Below are positions 1-8,464 of a stretch of 64,000 nt of DNA, in pieces; positions within the stretch are counted from its first letter, which is position 1; the number at the start of each line of letters is the position of its first letter. Source of the DNA: CANLBN01 sp034111645 (GTDB taxonomy: Bacteria; Pseudomonadota; Gammaproteobacteria; Pseudomonadales; Cellvibrionaceae); assembly GCA_034111645.1 (NCBI GenBank), contig JAWUWW010000020.1:1-64000 (forward strand). Direction: 5' to 3'. The notes under the pieces were generated by a model. It was not told the origin of the DNA and did not search any database. It worked only from the letters and a program-made list of their open reading frames with translations. The translations under genes were made by a program, and so were the position numbers.

Positions 1-89
1 TTGATTCTAGTTTTTAAATAACCTAAACAGTGCTCGACTGCTCAGTTTTATCAGCGAATTCAAGGGCTTGCCTTAAGTTCGGGATGCGA

Positions 90-117
90 ATTATACGCAC
101 CTTTTCAATAATGTAAA
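90..117 (-). promoter_or_regulatory. rRNA-type promoter P2 (reads toward position 1)
   Basis: A second minus-strand promoter has -35 TTTACA (112-117), a 16-base spacer and a perfect -10 TATAAT (90-95), followed by TCGCATCCC. With P1 157 bp upstream it forms the tandem P1/P2 arrangement typical of rrn operons. Transcription would start near position 83, leaving at least 80 bases of leader inside the window. I could not recognise a convincing boxA antitermination site in that leader. Confidence 0.72.
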
Positions 118-246
118 CAATTAATTATGTTTTATTTGCAACTAATTAACTATCTATTTGATCACTATTAAAACCTACCAATTCACACTAAGAAATAGGC
201 TCGCTATATGCGCACCTATTGCTACTTAACCTGGCAGAGGACGCGC

Positions 247-274
247 ATTATACGGTCATATTTATGAGACGCAA
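247..274 (-). promoter_or_regulatory. rRNA-type promoter P1 (reads toward position 1)
   Basis: On the minus strand a -35 TTGCGT (269-274) and a perfect -10 TATAAT (247-252) are separated by 16 bases. A G/C-rich discriminator (GCGCGTCC) follows and an A-rich stretch like an UP element lies upstream. This is the architecture of strong, stringently controlled stable-RNA promoters. In Pseudomonas the 16S gene follows tyrS, so the likely target is an rrn operon beyond the left edge. The gene itself is not in the window, so a tRNA operon remains possible. Confidence 0.75.
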
Positions 275-402
275 TCACTTTTTCACTTTATTTCTTTTTA
301 TTATCGTTTGTTACAAAAAGACTAAAAATAAATAGCTTTAATAACCATATTGAAAATTAACACAACTGCTTTTCGATAACTATATTAAGCCTGGCAGCTG
401 CA

Positions 403-1707
403 TTAAATTAATTTGAACAGGTGATAGCTTTTCTTGCCTAAACGCACAACAAACCACTTTTCATGAAGACCGTTATCAATCGAGAATATTTTATTAACCT
501 CCATATTCATATCCCAGCCAACAGTAGCTCCATTCACTAACACAGCATTGCGTATCAACGCGTCTTTTACCTGCTTACTATTTTTTGCTAGGCCAGAAGC
601 TACAAACAGCGCCGTCAAAGAATTTTCTGCCATCAAACTTGCATCTATATCAGAGCTAGGCAGGCCATCTTGCTCTAACTGCATCAAATCAGAGATGCTC
701 AAGCCGCCAACGTTGCCATCAAATAATGACCGAGTAATTACCTCCGCCGCTCTTAGCCCTTCAACACCATGAACAAGCCGCGTTACCTCTTGAGACAATA
801 CTTTTTGGGCCTGAGGTTTAGCGCCAGATTTTTTATCTGTATCTTCTAAAATATCAATTTCATCAACACTTAAAAATGTAAAGTATTTTAAAAATGTGTA
901 AACATCTGCATCTGCCGTATTTAACCAAAACTGATAAAACGCATAGGGAGATGTTTTTTTGGGGTCAAGCCAAATAGTACCTGACTCAGTTTTACCAAAT
1001 TTCGTTCCGTCTGCTTTGGTAACCAATGGAAGTGTCAGCCCATAAACATGGCCACCATGCATGCGTCGAGTTAAATCGACACCGCCAATTATATTTCCCC
1101 ATTGGTCGGAACCCCCAATTTGCAAAACACAATTATGACGCTTATAAAGCTCGGCAAAATCATAAGATTGCAACAACATATAGCTGAATTCCGTAAAAGA
1201 AATGCCCTCGCCATCACGGTTAATTCGCTGCTTTACTGACTCTTTATTTATCATGTTATTGATAGAGAAATGCTTACCTACGTCGCGCAAAAAATCTAAA
1301 ACGTTGAAATCAGCCATCCAATCTAAGTTATTAGCCATGACTGCATTACTCTCACCGTCATCATTAAAATTAATTAACTGGGAAGTTTGCGTCTTGATTT
1401 TATTGACCCAATTATTAACAACTTCTGGCGTATTCAATTGGCGCTCTTGAGATTTAAAACTTGGATCTCCAATTAAGCCTGTAGCACCACCAACCAAAAC
1501 GATTGGTTTGTGACCCACTTGCTGAAAACGCTTTAATGTCAGTAAAGGCACAAGGCTACCAATATGAAGGCTATCCGCCGTAGGATCGAAACCACAGTAG
1601 AGTACCTGAGGCTGCTTTAACTTTTCAGCCAAAGAATCCTCTCCAGTCATTTGAGCTATCAAACCACGCGCCGTTAAATCTGCTAATAATCCAGATTGTT
1701 TCACCAC
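403..1707 (-). CDS. tyrS: Tyrosine--tRNA ligase
   Basis: Class I aminoacyl-tRNA synthetase that charges tRNA-Tyr in the cytoplasm. The protein closely follows E. coli TyrS: CGFDPTADSLHIGSL near the start holds the HIGH-type motif, a long GGSDQWGN tyrosine-site block follows, then KFGKT (the KMSKS loop), and a C-terminal S4 RNA-binding domain. The open frame continues to a GTG at 1752 without a ribosome site. I prefer the GTG at 1707, because GGAAGG lies seven bases upstream and the length (434 residues) and N-terminus then fit the family. It points toward the presumed rrn operon, the order known in Pseudomonas. Confidence 0.95.
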   Translation of the reverse strand: MVKQSGLLADLTARGLIAQMTGEDSLAEKLKQPQVLYCGFDPTADSLHIGSLVPLLTLKRFQQVGHKPIVLVGGATGLIGDPSFKSQERQLNTPEVVNNWVNKIKTQTSQLINFNDDGESNAVMANNLDWMADFNVLDFLRDVGKHFSINNMINKESVKQRINRDGEGISFTEFSYMLLQSYDFAELYKRHNCVLQIGGSDQWGNIIGGVDLTRRMHGGHVYGLTLPLVTKADGTKFGKTESGTIWLDPKKTSPYAFYQFWLNTADADVYTFLKYFTFLSVDEIDILEDTDKKSGAKPQAQKVLSQEVTRLVHGVEGLRAAEVITRSLFDGNVGGLSISDLMQLEQDGLPSSDIDASLMAENSLTALFVASGLAKNSKQVKDALIRNAVLVNGATVGWDMNMEVNKIFSIDNGLHEKWFVVRLGKKSYHLFKLI

Positions 1708-1913
1708 TTCTTCACCTTCCCTTAAATTTAACCGAGACAATTGAGGTCGCACACAATACCCGAACCCCCCAAAAAAACAAATTGAAAGTACTATTTAATC
1801 ATGTACTATTTAATGATAATCGAAAAAAAAGACACTTATTTAAAAATTCTCAAAAAATTATGGGTGATTTATCTAATAAAGGATAATTTACGGGTGATTA
1901 ATTGACAACATTC

Positions 1914-1922
1914 TGGTATAAA
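1914..1922 (+). promoter_or_regulatory. Extended -10 promoter for the M23 peptidase gene
   Basis: TGGTATAAA is an extended -10 element (TG at 1914-1915, TATAAA at 1917-1922), 41 bases before the start of the peptidase gene. A TTGACA at 1902-1907 is only nine bases away, too close to act as its -35 box. The gene lies divergent from tyrS. Confidence 0.45.
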
Positions 1923-1963
1923 AGCCATTAACATTACATTACATACAGTAACACTTTAACAAA

Positions 1964-3373
1964 ATGACAAAAATCATTGATTTAATTAAACATTTTCAAT
2001 CAAGCATTACTCTAAAAGAATTCCCTAAAATGCATGCTTTTGCAATAGCTGTGCTTGGGTCTACCCTTTTATTGTTTTCCTCGATCACAATTCCTTCTAA
2101 TGAAGCGAAAGAAGCTCAACGCTCAGAGAAAGTCGTGGCGTTAGCAATTGCGAAATCTTCAGATGTGATTATGTCGAGTAAAGCAGCAGTGTTACCCCCC
2201 TCAAATATTGAGAATAATGATTTATCAGAAACATTAATCATACCTAAACAAGAGCCTTTGCTTCTTGATCTGCAAAATCATACAGAGACTGTTAAATCAG
2301 GAGACAATCTTTCTATATTGTTTCAACGTGCAGGTCTGAGCGATACAAGCCTGTTTGAATTAATGCAAAGTAACACCGAAACCAAACAATTAACTCGGCT
2401 TCACCCAGGACAGAAAATTCATTTTGAGATAGATGATAAAAAACTATACAAATTAACCTATCAAAAAAATAAACTAAACAAAGTAACTTTTTCAAGATCC
2501 GATGCTGGCTTCGACTATGAAAAAATTCTTCTAGAGCCCGATGTTCAAGTTGCCTTTAGAGAAGCAACAATTGAGAACTCATTATTCTTAGCTGGCACCA
2601 ATGCAGGCATGGAACAAAGCCTTATTATGGAGGTTGCTGGTATTTTTGGTTGGGATATCGATTTCGCACTAGATATTCGCTCAAATGATCATTTTAGCGT
2701 TTTATATGAAGAGCACTTTTTAGAAGGTGAAAAACTTGGCAATGGCCCCATACTTGCCGCTGAATTTACCAACCAAGGCAAAACATTTAAAGCGGTCCGC
2801 TATACAGATAGCAGTGGTAGTAGTAACTACTTCACGCCTGAAGGCAATAGCATGCGTAAAGCTTTTTTACGAACCCCTGTTGATTTTGCTCGCATTAGTT
2901 CACACTTTAATTTACAACGTAAGCACCCGGTGTTGAATAGAATCCGTGCTCATAAAGGAACTGATTATGCAGCCCCAACTGGCACTCCCATTAAAGCTGC
3001 TGGCGATGGTAGAGTAACATGGGCTGGCACTAAAGGTGGCTATGGGCGCACAGTGATGCTACAGCATGGCCAGTCTTACAAAACACTTTATGCACATATG
3101 AGTAGATATGGTAAAGGCATTAAAAATGGGACACGCGTAAAACAGGGTCAAATCATAGGTTATGTTGGCTCGTCGGGTTTAGCAACTGGACCTCATCTGC
3201 ATTATGAATTTTACTTAAACGGTGCTGTTAGAAATCCGGTTAGTGTTAATTTACCAAAAGCTAAAGCAATTCCAAAAACAGAATTAGCAAACTTTACGCT
3301 ACAGACACAATCTATCGTAGCCACTTTGCAGAACTACCAGAAAAACATACAGGTCGCATCAAGCTCACAATAA
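1964..3373 (+). CDS. mepM: M23 family murein DD-endopeptidase, LysM-like domain
   Basis: Envelope zinc peptidase expected to cut peptide cross-links in peptidoglycan so the sacculus can expand. One membrane segment lies at about residues 23-43, so the protein is probably anchored in the inner membrane and faces the periplasm. A LysM/OapA-like region (TVKSGDNLSILFQRAG onward) sits at about 107-160. The C-terminal LytM domain has all zinc and catalytic residues: HKGTD (H330, D334) and HLH (H411, H413). At 469 residues it is close to E. coli MepM (440). The tyrS, M23, anmK order is the Pseudomonas one. No strong ribosome site precedes the ATG. Confidence 0.93.
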   Translation: MTKIIDLIKHFQSSITLKEFPKMHAFAIAVLGSTLLLFSSITIPSNEAKEAQRSEKVVALAIAKSSDVIMSSKAAVLPPSNIENNDLSETLIIPKQEPLLLDLQNHTETVKSGDNLSILFQRAGLSDTSLFELMQSNTETKQLTRLHPGQKIHFEIDDKKLYKLTYQKNKLNKVTFSRSDAGFDYEKILLEPDVQVAFREATIENSLFLAGTNAGMEQSLIMEVAGIFGWDIDFALDIRSNDHFSVLYEEHFLEGEKLGNGPILAAEFTNQGKTFKAVRYTDSSGSSNYFTPEGNSMRKAFLRTPVDFARISSHFNLQRKHPVLNRIRAHKGTDYAAPTGTPIKAAGDGRVTWAGTKGGYGRTVMLQHGQSYKTLYAHMSRYGKGIKNGTRVKQGQIIGYVGSSGLATGPHLHYEFYLNGAVRNPVSVNLPKAKAIPKTELANFTLQTQSIVATLQNYQKNIQVASSSQ

Positions 3374-3497
3374 GCTAACAGTAAGCCAGATATTTAGGTG
3401 GTTTTATTCGAATATCCAGTTAATCATTATTAGCTAGATAATAAAGATAATAAATTTACCCTAAAAGTTTTTCTAGGTTAGCCAACAGTATTCTCAT

Positions 3498-3547
3498 ATT
3501 GCCCCTTATCTAAATTCTCTTACGCAAAGTATTACCTTAAGGGCAAT
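3498..3547. repeat. Imperfect inverted repeat between peptidase and anmK
   Basis: ATTGCCCCTTA (3498-3508) faces TAAGGGCAAT (3538-3547) across a 29-base loop, with one bulged C. A second small hairpin, TGCCC-ATTA-GGGCA, lies at 3641-3654 in the anmK leader. Neither has a T-run, so they look more like operator or mRNA structure than terminators. Nothing else is recognisable in the 321-base gap. Confidence 0.35.
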
Positions 3548-3694
3548 TATAAGAATAAGTTTAAAGGCTGCTCATAAGAATAACTGATCCCCAAATGTGT
3601 TGATATCGGCACAATTTTTAATGTTATATTTTGTGTTAAATGCCCATTAGGGCAAGAAATAAAGACTTAAAAGCCCCATGACTAGGGTATCGAA

Positions 3695-4876
3695 ATGAGC
3701 GAAAAGTATTATATTGGATTAATGTCCGGCACCAGCGCAGATGCTATTGACGCCGTTATTATCAGCATTAATAAAAATAAAGTCTCCCTTTTACAAACTC
3801 ACACTCTATCCATTCCCGCCGCCTTAAAATTGATTATATTTGATCTTGCAATTAGCGGTGAAAATGAAATTGAAAAAATTCGATATTTAGATTACGAACT
3901 GGCTCAATTATTTAGCCAAATCTCCTTAGAACTTTGTCAGAAATCTAACATAAGCACTAAAGATATTGAAGCAATTGGTTCCCATGGCCAGACAATTCGA
4001 CATTATCCGCCGCCTCATAAAGATTCTCCACATCAGCAGCTGACCGGTAATATCGCAGTTGACACTCATACATCTAAACTCGGCTATACGCTGCAAGTTG
4101 GCGACCCCAATATTATTGCGCAACAAACAGGAATAACGACTGTTACTGATTTCCGTCGAAGAGATATCGCTGCAGGCGGGCATGGAGCACCTTTAGCTCC
4201 TGCTTTTCACAGCGCTTTTTTTACTTCAGCTGAAACCAATAGAATCATTTTAAATACTGGTGGCATTGCTAACATTAGCTATCTTCCAGCTGCAAAAAAC
4301 ACCACAAACAACACAGTCATTGGTTTTGATACAGGTCCTGCGAATGGCTTAATGGATGCTTGGTGCCAACTCCACCTGCAGCAACACTTCGATACATATG
4401 GGCAATGGGCAGCAAGCGGGAAGGTAGACCAAGACCTACTAACGGACTTGCTTAAACATCCTTATTTTGCATTGCCAGCGCCTAAAAGCACCGGCCGTGA
4501 GACGTTTAATCTTGTATGGGTAAAAGAGGTGCTAGCAGCAAATAATCACTCGCTCTCAAACGAAGATATTCAAGCGACTTTGACAGAATTAACCGCAAAA
4601 ACAATCGCTTTAGAGATCAACAAAATAGACCCCAACGCGGATATTTATATTTGCGGCGGCGGCGCACATAACACCTATTTTTGCGAGCGCTTGAGGGATC
4701 TGTTACCGCACAGCACCTTGAGCACAACAGAGGCACTTGGCATTCATCCGGATTGGGTTGAAGCAGCTGCATTTGCTTGGCTTGCCCATCGAACCATAAA
4801 TAAACTACCAGGGAATTTGCCAAGTGTTACCGGAGCTTATGAAGAAGTTATTTCTGGGGGAATTTATTGGGCTTAA
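3695..4876 (+). CDS. anmK: Anhydro-N-acetylmuramic acid kinase
   Basis: Phosphorylates and hydrates 1,6-anhydro-MurNAc to MurNAc-6-phosphate in the cytoplasm, a step of cell-wall recycling. The N-terminus GLMSGTSADAIDAV matches the family phosphate-binding signature GLMSGTS-D-D. An actin-like ATPase fold is supported by ILNTGGIANISY, GFDTGPANGLMD and ICGGGAHN. The usual L after GLMSGTS is A here. At 393 residues it is of family length. It ends 27 bases from the convergent DsrE-like gene. Recycling pairs it with mpl elsewhere in this window. Confidence 0.95.
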   Translation: MSEKYYIGLMSGTSADAIDAVIISINKNKVSLLQTHTLSIPAALKLIIFDLAISGENEIEKIRYLDYELAQLFSQISLELCQKSNISTKDIEAIGSHGQTIRHYPPPHKDSPHQQLTGNIAVDTHTSKLGYTLQVGDPNIIAQQTGITTVTDFRRRDIAAGGHGAPLAPAFHSAFFTSAETNRIILNTGGIANISYLPAAKNTTNNTVIGFDTGPANGLMDAWCQLHLQQHFDTYGQWAASGKVDQDLLTDLLKHPYFALPAPKSTGRETFNLVWVKEVLAANNHSLSNEDIQATLTELTAKTIALEINKIDPNADIYICGGGAHNTYFCERLRDLLPHSTLSTTEALGIHPDWVEAAAFAWLAHRTINKLPGNLPSVTGAYEEVISGGIYWA

Positions 4877-4903
4877 AAAACAAGCTTTTATTGAAAAGAA
4901 TCT

Positions 4904-5413
4904 TTAAAAATAAACGTAACTTTGCTGATTTAATAAACGTTTAATTTCACTTGGACCAAAAGGTACTGTTCCAATAAACGAATATACGCTGGATCGGTTT
5001 CTTCCCATAATCCCCGCTTGAGTCTCGCAAACTCGAACATCTATAACTCCAAATGCATTTAGCCTTGCGGCTAAATCAACTATGTCTTTATATTGCTCAT
5101 ATTTATCTTTAAAAAAGATCTCGACCTCAGGGCCATGTAAAACAATAGCTAGAGGGCTAGTTAACTCAGAAAGTTTACCCTCAAGATAGAGAGTTTCAGC
5201 GCGTTTAAGTGCATCTGAAACTTCTTCTGGTGAGTCACTATTTATGCGGGCAACATATCCCAAAGGGTTGACAGTTGAAGATTCTAAGTTAGATTGAGAG
5301 TATGCCAAAGGCGTAAACCATAATATGAATATTATGGTTAAAAGGACAGCAGTCCATTGGTTTGTCTGCTTATATAGAGAAGGAGGCACCGCAGCCACAC
5401 GTTGAAGAGGCAT
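4904..5413 (-). CDS. Exported DsrE-like protein
   Basis: Small protein of the DsrE/DsrF-like fold, a family that includes sulfur-relay and other uncharacterised members. A signal peptide or membrane anchor is visible at about residues 20-40 (WTAVLLTIIFILWF followed by LAYSQS), so the domain is probably periplasmic. The core IVLHGPEVEIFF, LAARLNAFGVIDVRVCET is typical of the family; the only cysteine (VRVCE) may be the active one. Its start overlaps the end of erpA by 44 bases, so the first 14 codons share DNA with erpA. A GTG start a few codons later is possible. Specific function unknown. Confidence 0.8.
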   Translation of the reverse strand: MPLQRVAAVPPSLYKQTNQWTAVLLTIIFILWFTPLAYSQSNLESSTVNPLGYVARINSDSPEEVSDALKRAETLYLEGKLSELTSPLAIVLHGPEVEIFFKDKYEQYKDIVDLAARLNAFGVIDVRVCETQAGIMGRNRSSVYSFIGTVPFGPSEIKRLLNQQSYVYF

Positions 5414-5723
5414 TAGGATTGCTTACAACAAATTTAGATCCATTAAGATCTTCTTGATAATCAACTTGCGCACCAACAAGAAAAGGATAACTCATCGAAT
5501 CGATAACAACGCTCACATCTTCTTTAGTGATTTGGGCGTCATCTTCAGCGACAATCTCATCAAAAGTAAAACCATATTGAAAGCCAGAGCAGCCACCACC
5601 GGTAACAAAAACCCGTAGTTTTAAGTCAAAGTTGCCCTCTTCTTCCAAAAGGCTATGCACTTTCTTCACAGCATTTTCTGTTACATAAACAGGCTCAGGA
5701 GTAAAAACATCAACGGCTGTCAT
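5370..5723 (-). CDS. erpA: A-type iron-sulfur cluster insertion protein
   Basis: Carries and inserts Fe-S clusters into apo-proteins; in E. coli ErpA is needed for isoprenoid synthesis enzymes. The three ligand cysteines are present: C45 in TGGGCSGFQY, and C109 and C111 in CGCG near the end. The length (117 residues) fits. It stands next to anmK and argC as in Pseudomonas. The downstream DsrE-like gene starts inside its coding region, suggesting coupled translation. LipA and MiaB, both Fe-S enzymes, are encoded elsewhere in this window. Confidence 0.95.
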   Translation of the reverse strand: MTAVDVFTPEPVYVTENAVKKVHSLLEEEGNFDLKLRVFVTGGGCSGFQYGFTFDEIVAEDDAQITKEDVSVVIDSMSYPFLVGAQVDYQEDLNGSKFVVSNPNASSTCGCGASFSI

Positions 5724-5823
5724 ATTATTTCAATCTCTAATGTATATAAAAAAATTGATTATCGCTTTAACCAAGTAAAACAGTCAAGTACTCAATATAC
5801 CTTGGCCAGTTTTATTAACAAAA

Positions 5824-6312
5824 CTAGCTCTTAATTGATGCACCTAAAGCGCTAGTAGCAGAAGTAGTAGTTGCGGAAGTGCTGGAGCCGACCTTATCTA
5901 ATTTATCTACATTATTAGAGGATGGAGTAGATTTAATTGATGATGGCTCGGCACTGTAAACTAAATTGCCGTTCACTTGAGCACCCTTAACCATTTCAAT
6001 CAGGTTATAGTGTACATTGCCATTAACGACTGCTTTCGCTGCAAGTTCGACATGCTTATCCGAGTATACATCGCCATTGATTGTGCCATTAATGACAATA
6101 CTTGGGACACGAATTTCACCAACTACAGTCCCTTTTTCTAGCACTCGAGCATGTGCATCTGCACCTGAAGATACATAAACATTACCCGTCACCTTGCCTT
6201 CTATCATCAAATTTCCTGAAAAATTGATATCACCAACGATCTCAGTATTTTTGGATACTAGAGTTGTTGAACCTGCAGAAAACGTAGCAGAAGTTTCTTT
6301 TTTACCAAACAT
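5824..6312 (-). CDS. Bactofilin family polymer protein
   Basis: Cytoskeletal protein that polymerises without nucleotide and often localises wall-modifying enzymes. The core at about residues 15-115 is a beta-helix of short repeats: VGDINFSGNLMIEGKVTGNV, VVGEIRVPSIVINGTINGDV and AAKAVVNGNVHYNLIEM. Tails on both sides are polar; the C-terminal tail is rich in Ser/Thr/Ala. Two ATGs are possible: 6318, whose A is shared with the upstream stop (TAATG), and 6312, which is nine bases from AGAGAG and begins MFGKK as many bactofilins do. I chose 6312. It is coupled to the DUF6776 gene. Confidence 0.9.
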   Translation of the reverse strand: MFGKKETSATFSAGSTTLVSKNTEIVGDINFSGNLMIEGKVTGNVYVSSGADAHARVLEKGTVVGEIRVPSIVINGTINGDVYSDKHVELAAKAVVNGNVHYNLIEMVKGAQVNGNLVYSAEPSSIKSTPSSNNVDKLDKVGSSTSATTTSATSALGASIKS

Positions 6313-6317
6313 AAGCA

Positions 6318-7058
6318 TTAACTCTCTTTAACTAACCAGCCAAATTTTTTATCAATGACTGCTTTTTTGGGGTTTTGAATAACAACTTGCATTTCTATTT
6401 TATCAGGCACAAAACCTTTCGGTAGTGTCATATCGCCTTCTATCCGCTGAAAGTATTTAAAATTCAAACGAATGCGCTCATCAGCAACATCATCTGAAAT
6501 ATCTTTTAGAGATAGGCTAGCCGTTTCGCCCGATTGCTTGCCAACTAAAACTAGTGTTAAGTAACCACTGACTTGTTGGTGCTGAGCAACAATCTGTTTA
6601 ACCACTATGTTATATGTATACTCCCCAGGAGTATTTTTAGGCACCACTGATGGCGCATCAACAACAATACCTTTATCTCCAGCTGCTGGACGCATTAAAC
6701 TGCGATAAAAAGTATTATTTTGTTTTAAATCTGCTAGCTGTGTTTCTAACTCAACAACTTTAGCGCGAACCTCTGTATTAGCTTTACGATCGACGTCTGT
6801 TGCAAGCTTAAGATTAGCAATCTGCTGCTCAAGCTTCGCTGATTTGATAAGCTCTTGCTTGTATCGAGAGTTTAATGCCGCGTATTCTGCGGTCGTAGCA
6901 CTACTATAACCAACATTGTAATAACGCCCCGCAAAATGACTCGCGGCAACGGCTAAAACAAAAGATATGCAAAGCAACAATATTCTAAAAGCCTTAACGT
7001 AAGGGCGATGAGGCACAACGGTCATCGCATATTGCTTACTCTCCTTTACTACTGACAT
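6318..7058 (-). CDS. Membrane coiled-coil protein, DUF6776-like
   Basis: One transmembrane helix at about residues 24-44 follows a short cytoplasmic start. A coiled coil spans about 60-115 (LEQQIANLKLATDV, VVELETQLADLK). The rest is a periplasmic beta-rich domain of about 120 residues (YNIVVKQIVAQHQQVSGYLTLVLVG). I recognise it as the family that accompanies bactofilin in pseudomonads, annotated DUF6776; its function is not known. The stop codon overlaps the bactofilin ATG region (TAATG), which argues for a joint envelope or cytoskeleton role. That role is inference. Confidence 0.75.
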   Translation of the reverse strand: MSVVKESKQYAMTVVPHRPYVKAFRILLLCISFVLAVAASHFAGRYYNVGYSSATTAEYAALNSRYKQELIKSAKLEQQIANLKLATDVDRKANTEVRAKVVELETQLADLKQNNTFYRSLMRPAAGDKGIVVDAPSVVPKNTPGEYTYNIVVKQIVAQHQQVSGYLTLVLVGKQSGETASLSLKDISDDVADERIRLNFKYFQRIEGDMTLPKGFVPDKIEMQVVIQNPKKAVIDKKFGWLVKES

Positions 7059-7206
7059 AATCTATAACGCTATTTTATTTATCTGTGTTCACCTTAACTG
7101 ATATCATTTTAATAATTAATCCTAACCCATTTAGAATTATTTTAGGTCATCATGACCAATAATATTGTTAACGCGACTGTTAATTTAATTTTTTAAAATG
7201 GCACTT

Positions 7207-8247
7207 CTAAGGTAACAGCGCTGGCGCTTGCAAACCTGCTTTTTCATCAAAACCAAACATAATATTCATATTCTGTATGGCTTGGCCCGACGCACCTTTA
7301 CATAAATTATCAATCACTGACATTACAATAACTGTGCTGCTGTCCTCAGGCTTTACAATAGACAACCTGCAAACGTTAGATCCTTTAACCGATCTAGTTT
7401 GAGGATGAGAACCCTTGGGCATTACATCAACAAACGGCTCATCTTTATAAAAATCTTCGTAGAGCGCCTGAAGATCAATTTGATCATTATACAACTGCGC
7501 ATACAAGGTTGAATGAATGCCTCTAATGATTGGCAATAAATGAGGTACAAATGTAAGTTTAGCAGGTATTACATCCTTTGGCTGAGCAAAACGCAAACCT
7601 TGCTCAATTTCTGGCAAATGTCTATGCCCACTGGATGCGTAAGCCTTGAAGCTATCACTGTTTTCCGTAAGCAGGTTATCTATTTTACCTTGGCGACCTG
7701 TACCACTTGCTCCACTCGCTGAATTTGCGATCAAACGATTAGGTTCAACAAGATTATTAACAAGTAAAGGCAAAAACCCTAATTGAACAGATGTTGGATA
7801 ACAGCCAGGGCAAGCAATTAACTGGGCTTTGGCAATTTGTTGTCGATTCATTTCTGGCAAGCCATACACAGCCTCTGGCAGCAACTCTTTACATCCGTGC
7901 TCTTGCTGATACCACTTAGACCATAGGTCAGCATCTTTTATTCTAAAATCTGCGGATAAGTCAATAATGCGTACCCCCTTCTCAAACAGAGCTGGCACCA
8001 TGCTATGAGCAACTCCGTGCGGGGTAGCAAAAAAAACAACGTCACATTCGCAAAGACTATTTATATCAGGGGCAACAAAACGCAGACTACAATGACCACG
8101 CAAATTCGGATAAATATCAGCTATAGCAACACCCGCTTCTGAGCGTGATGTAATCATTTTTATATTTACATGATCATGATTTACCAACAAACGTAATAAT
8201 TCTGCACCGGTATAACCCGTTGCTCCAATAATACCCACATCAATCAT
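7207..8247 (-). CDS. argC: N-acetyl-gamma-glutamyl-phosphate reductase
   Basis: NADPH-dependent third step of arginine synthesis, making N-acetylglutamate semialdehyde. It has an N-terminal nucleotide-binding motif (GIIGATGYTGAELLRLL, residues 5-21) and the catalytic cysteine C149 in ACPGCYPT. GHRHLPEI, a conserved substrate-site block, is also present. The length of 346 residues is normal. It is the last gene of the tyrS-to-argC neighbourhood and is divergent from the ClC gene across 217 bases. Confidence 0.97.
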   Translation of the reverse strand: MIDVGIIGATGYTGAELLRLLVNHDHVNIKMITSRSEAGVAIADIYPNLRGHCSLRFVAPDINSLCECDVVFFATPHGVAHSMVPALFEKGVRIIDLSADFRIKDADLWSKWYQQEHGCKELLPEAVYGLPEMNRQQIAKAQLIACPGCYPTSVQLGFLPLLVNNLVEPNRLIANSASGASGTGRQGKIDNLLTENSDSFKAYASSGHRHLPEIEQGLRFAQPKDVIPAKLTFVPHLLPIIRGIHSTLYAQLYNDQIDLQALYEDFYKDEPFVDVMPKGSHPQTRSVKGSNVCRLSIVKPEDSSTVIVMSVIDNLCKGASGQAIQNMNIMFGFDEKAGLQAPALLP

Positions 8248-8394
8248 TTCTCTGTAGCCCTTAAATTAATCGTAGCTTAAAATTACCGTCAAAAATCTAT
8301 GCCCTAACTATAGACGAAAGCTAAAGAATTAGGAAGGCAAAAAACAAAAATGCCCTTTAGGATTCAAATCTGCGGGAGATGTTTATGATCAAGC

Positions 8395-8410
8395 TCACAG
8401 TTATATGTGA
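8395..8410. promoter_or_regulatory. Palindrome upstream of the ClC gene
   Basis: TCACA-GTTATA-TGTGA is a perfect inverted repeat in the argC/ClC divergent region, 55 bases before the ClC start. The arms are those of a CRP site but in the opposite order (CRP reads TGTGA-N6-TCACA), so I do not call it a CRP site. A -10-like TTATTATAG follows at about 8421-8429. An operator is possible. Confidence 0.3.
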
Positions 8411-8464
8411 TAATCTAATTTTTATTATAGAAATCGCTAAATATTCCAAACGAGCTGTTCAATA

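Noticed and set aside
1902..1922. TTGACA next to TATAAA read as a full sigma-70 promoter
   Set aside because: The spacer is only nine bases; the extended -10 alone is a better reading.
8395..8410. CRP binding site
   Set aside because: The half-sites are in reverse order (TCACA-N6-TGTGA), so it is only noted as a palindrome.
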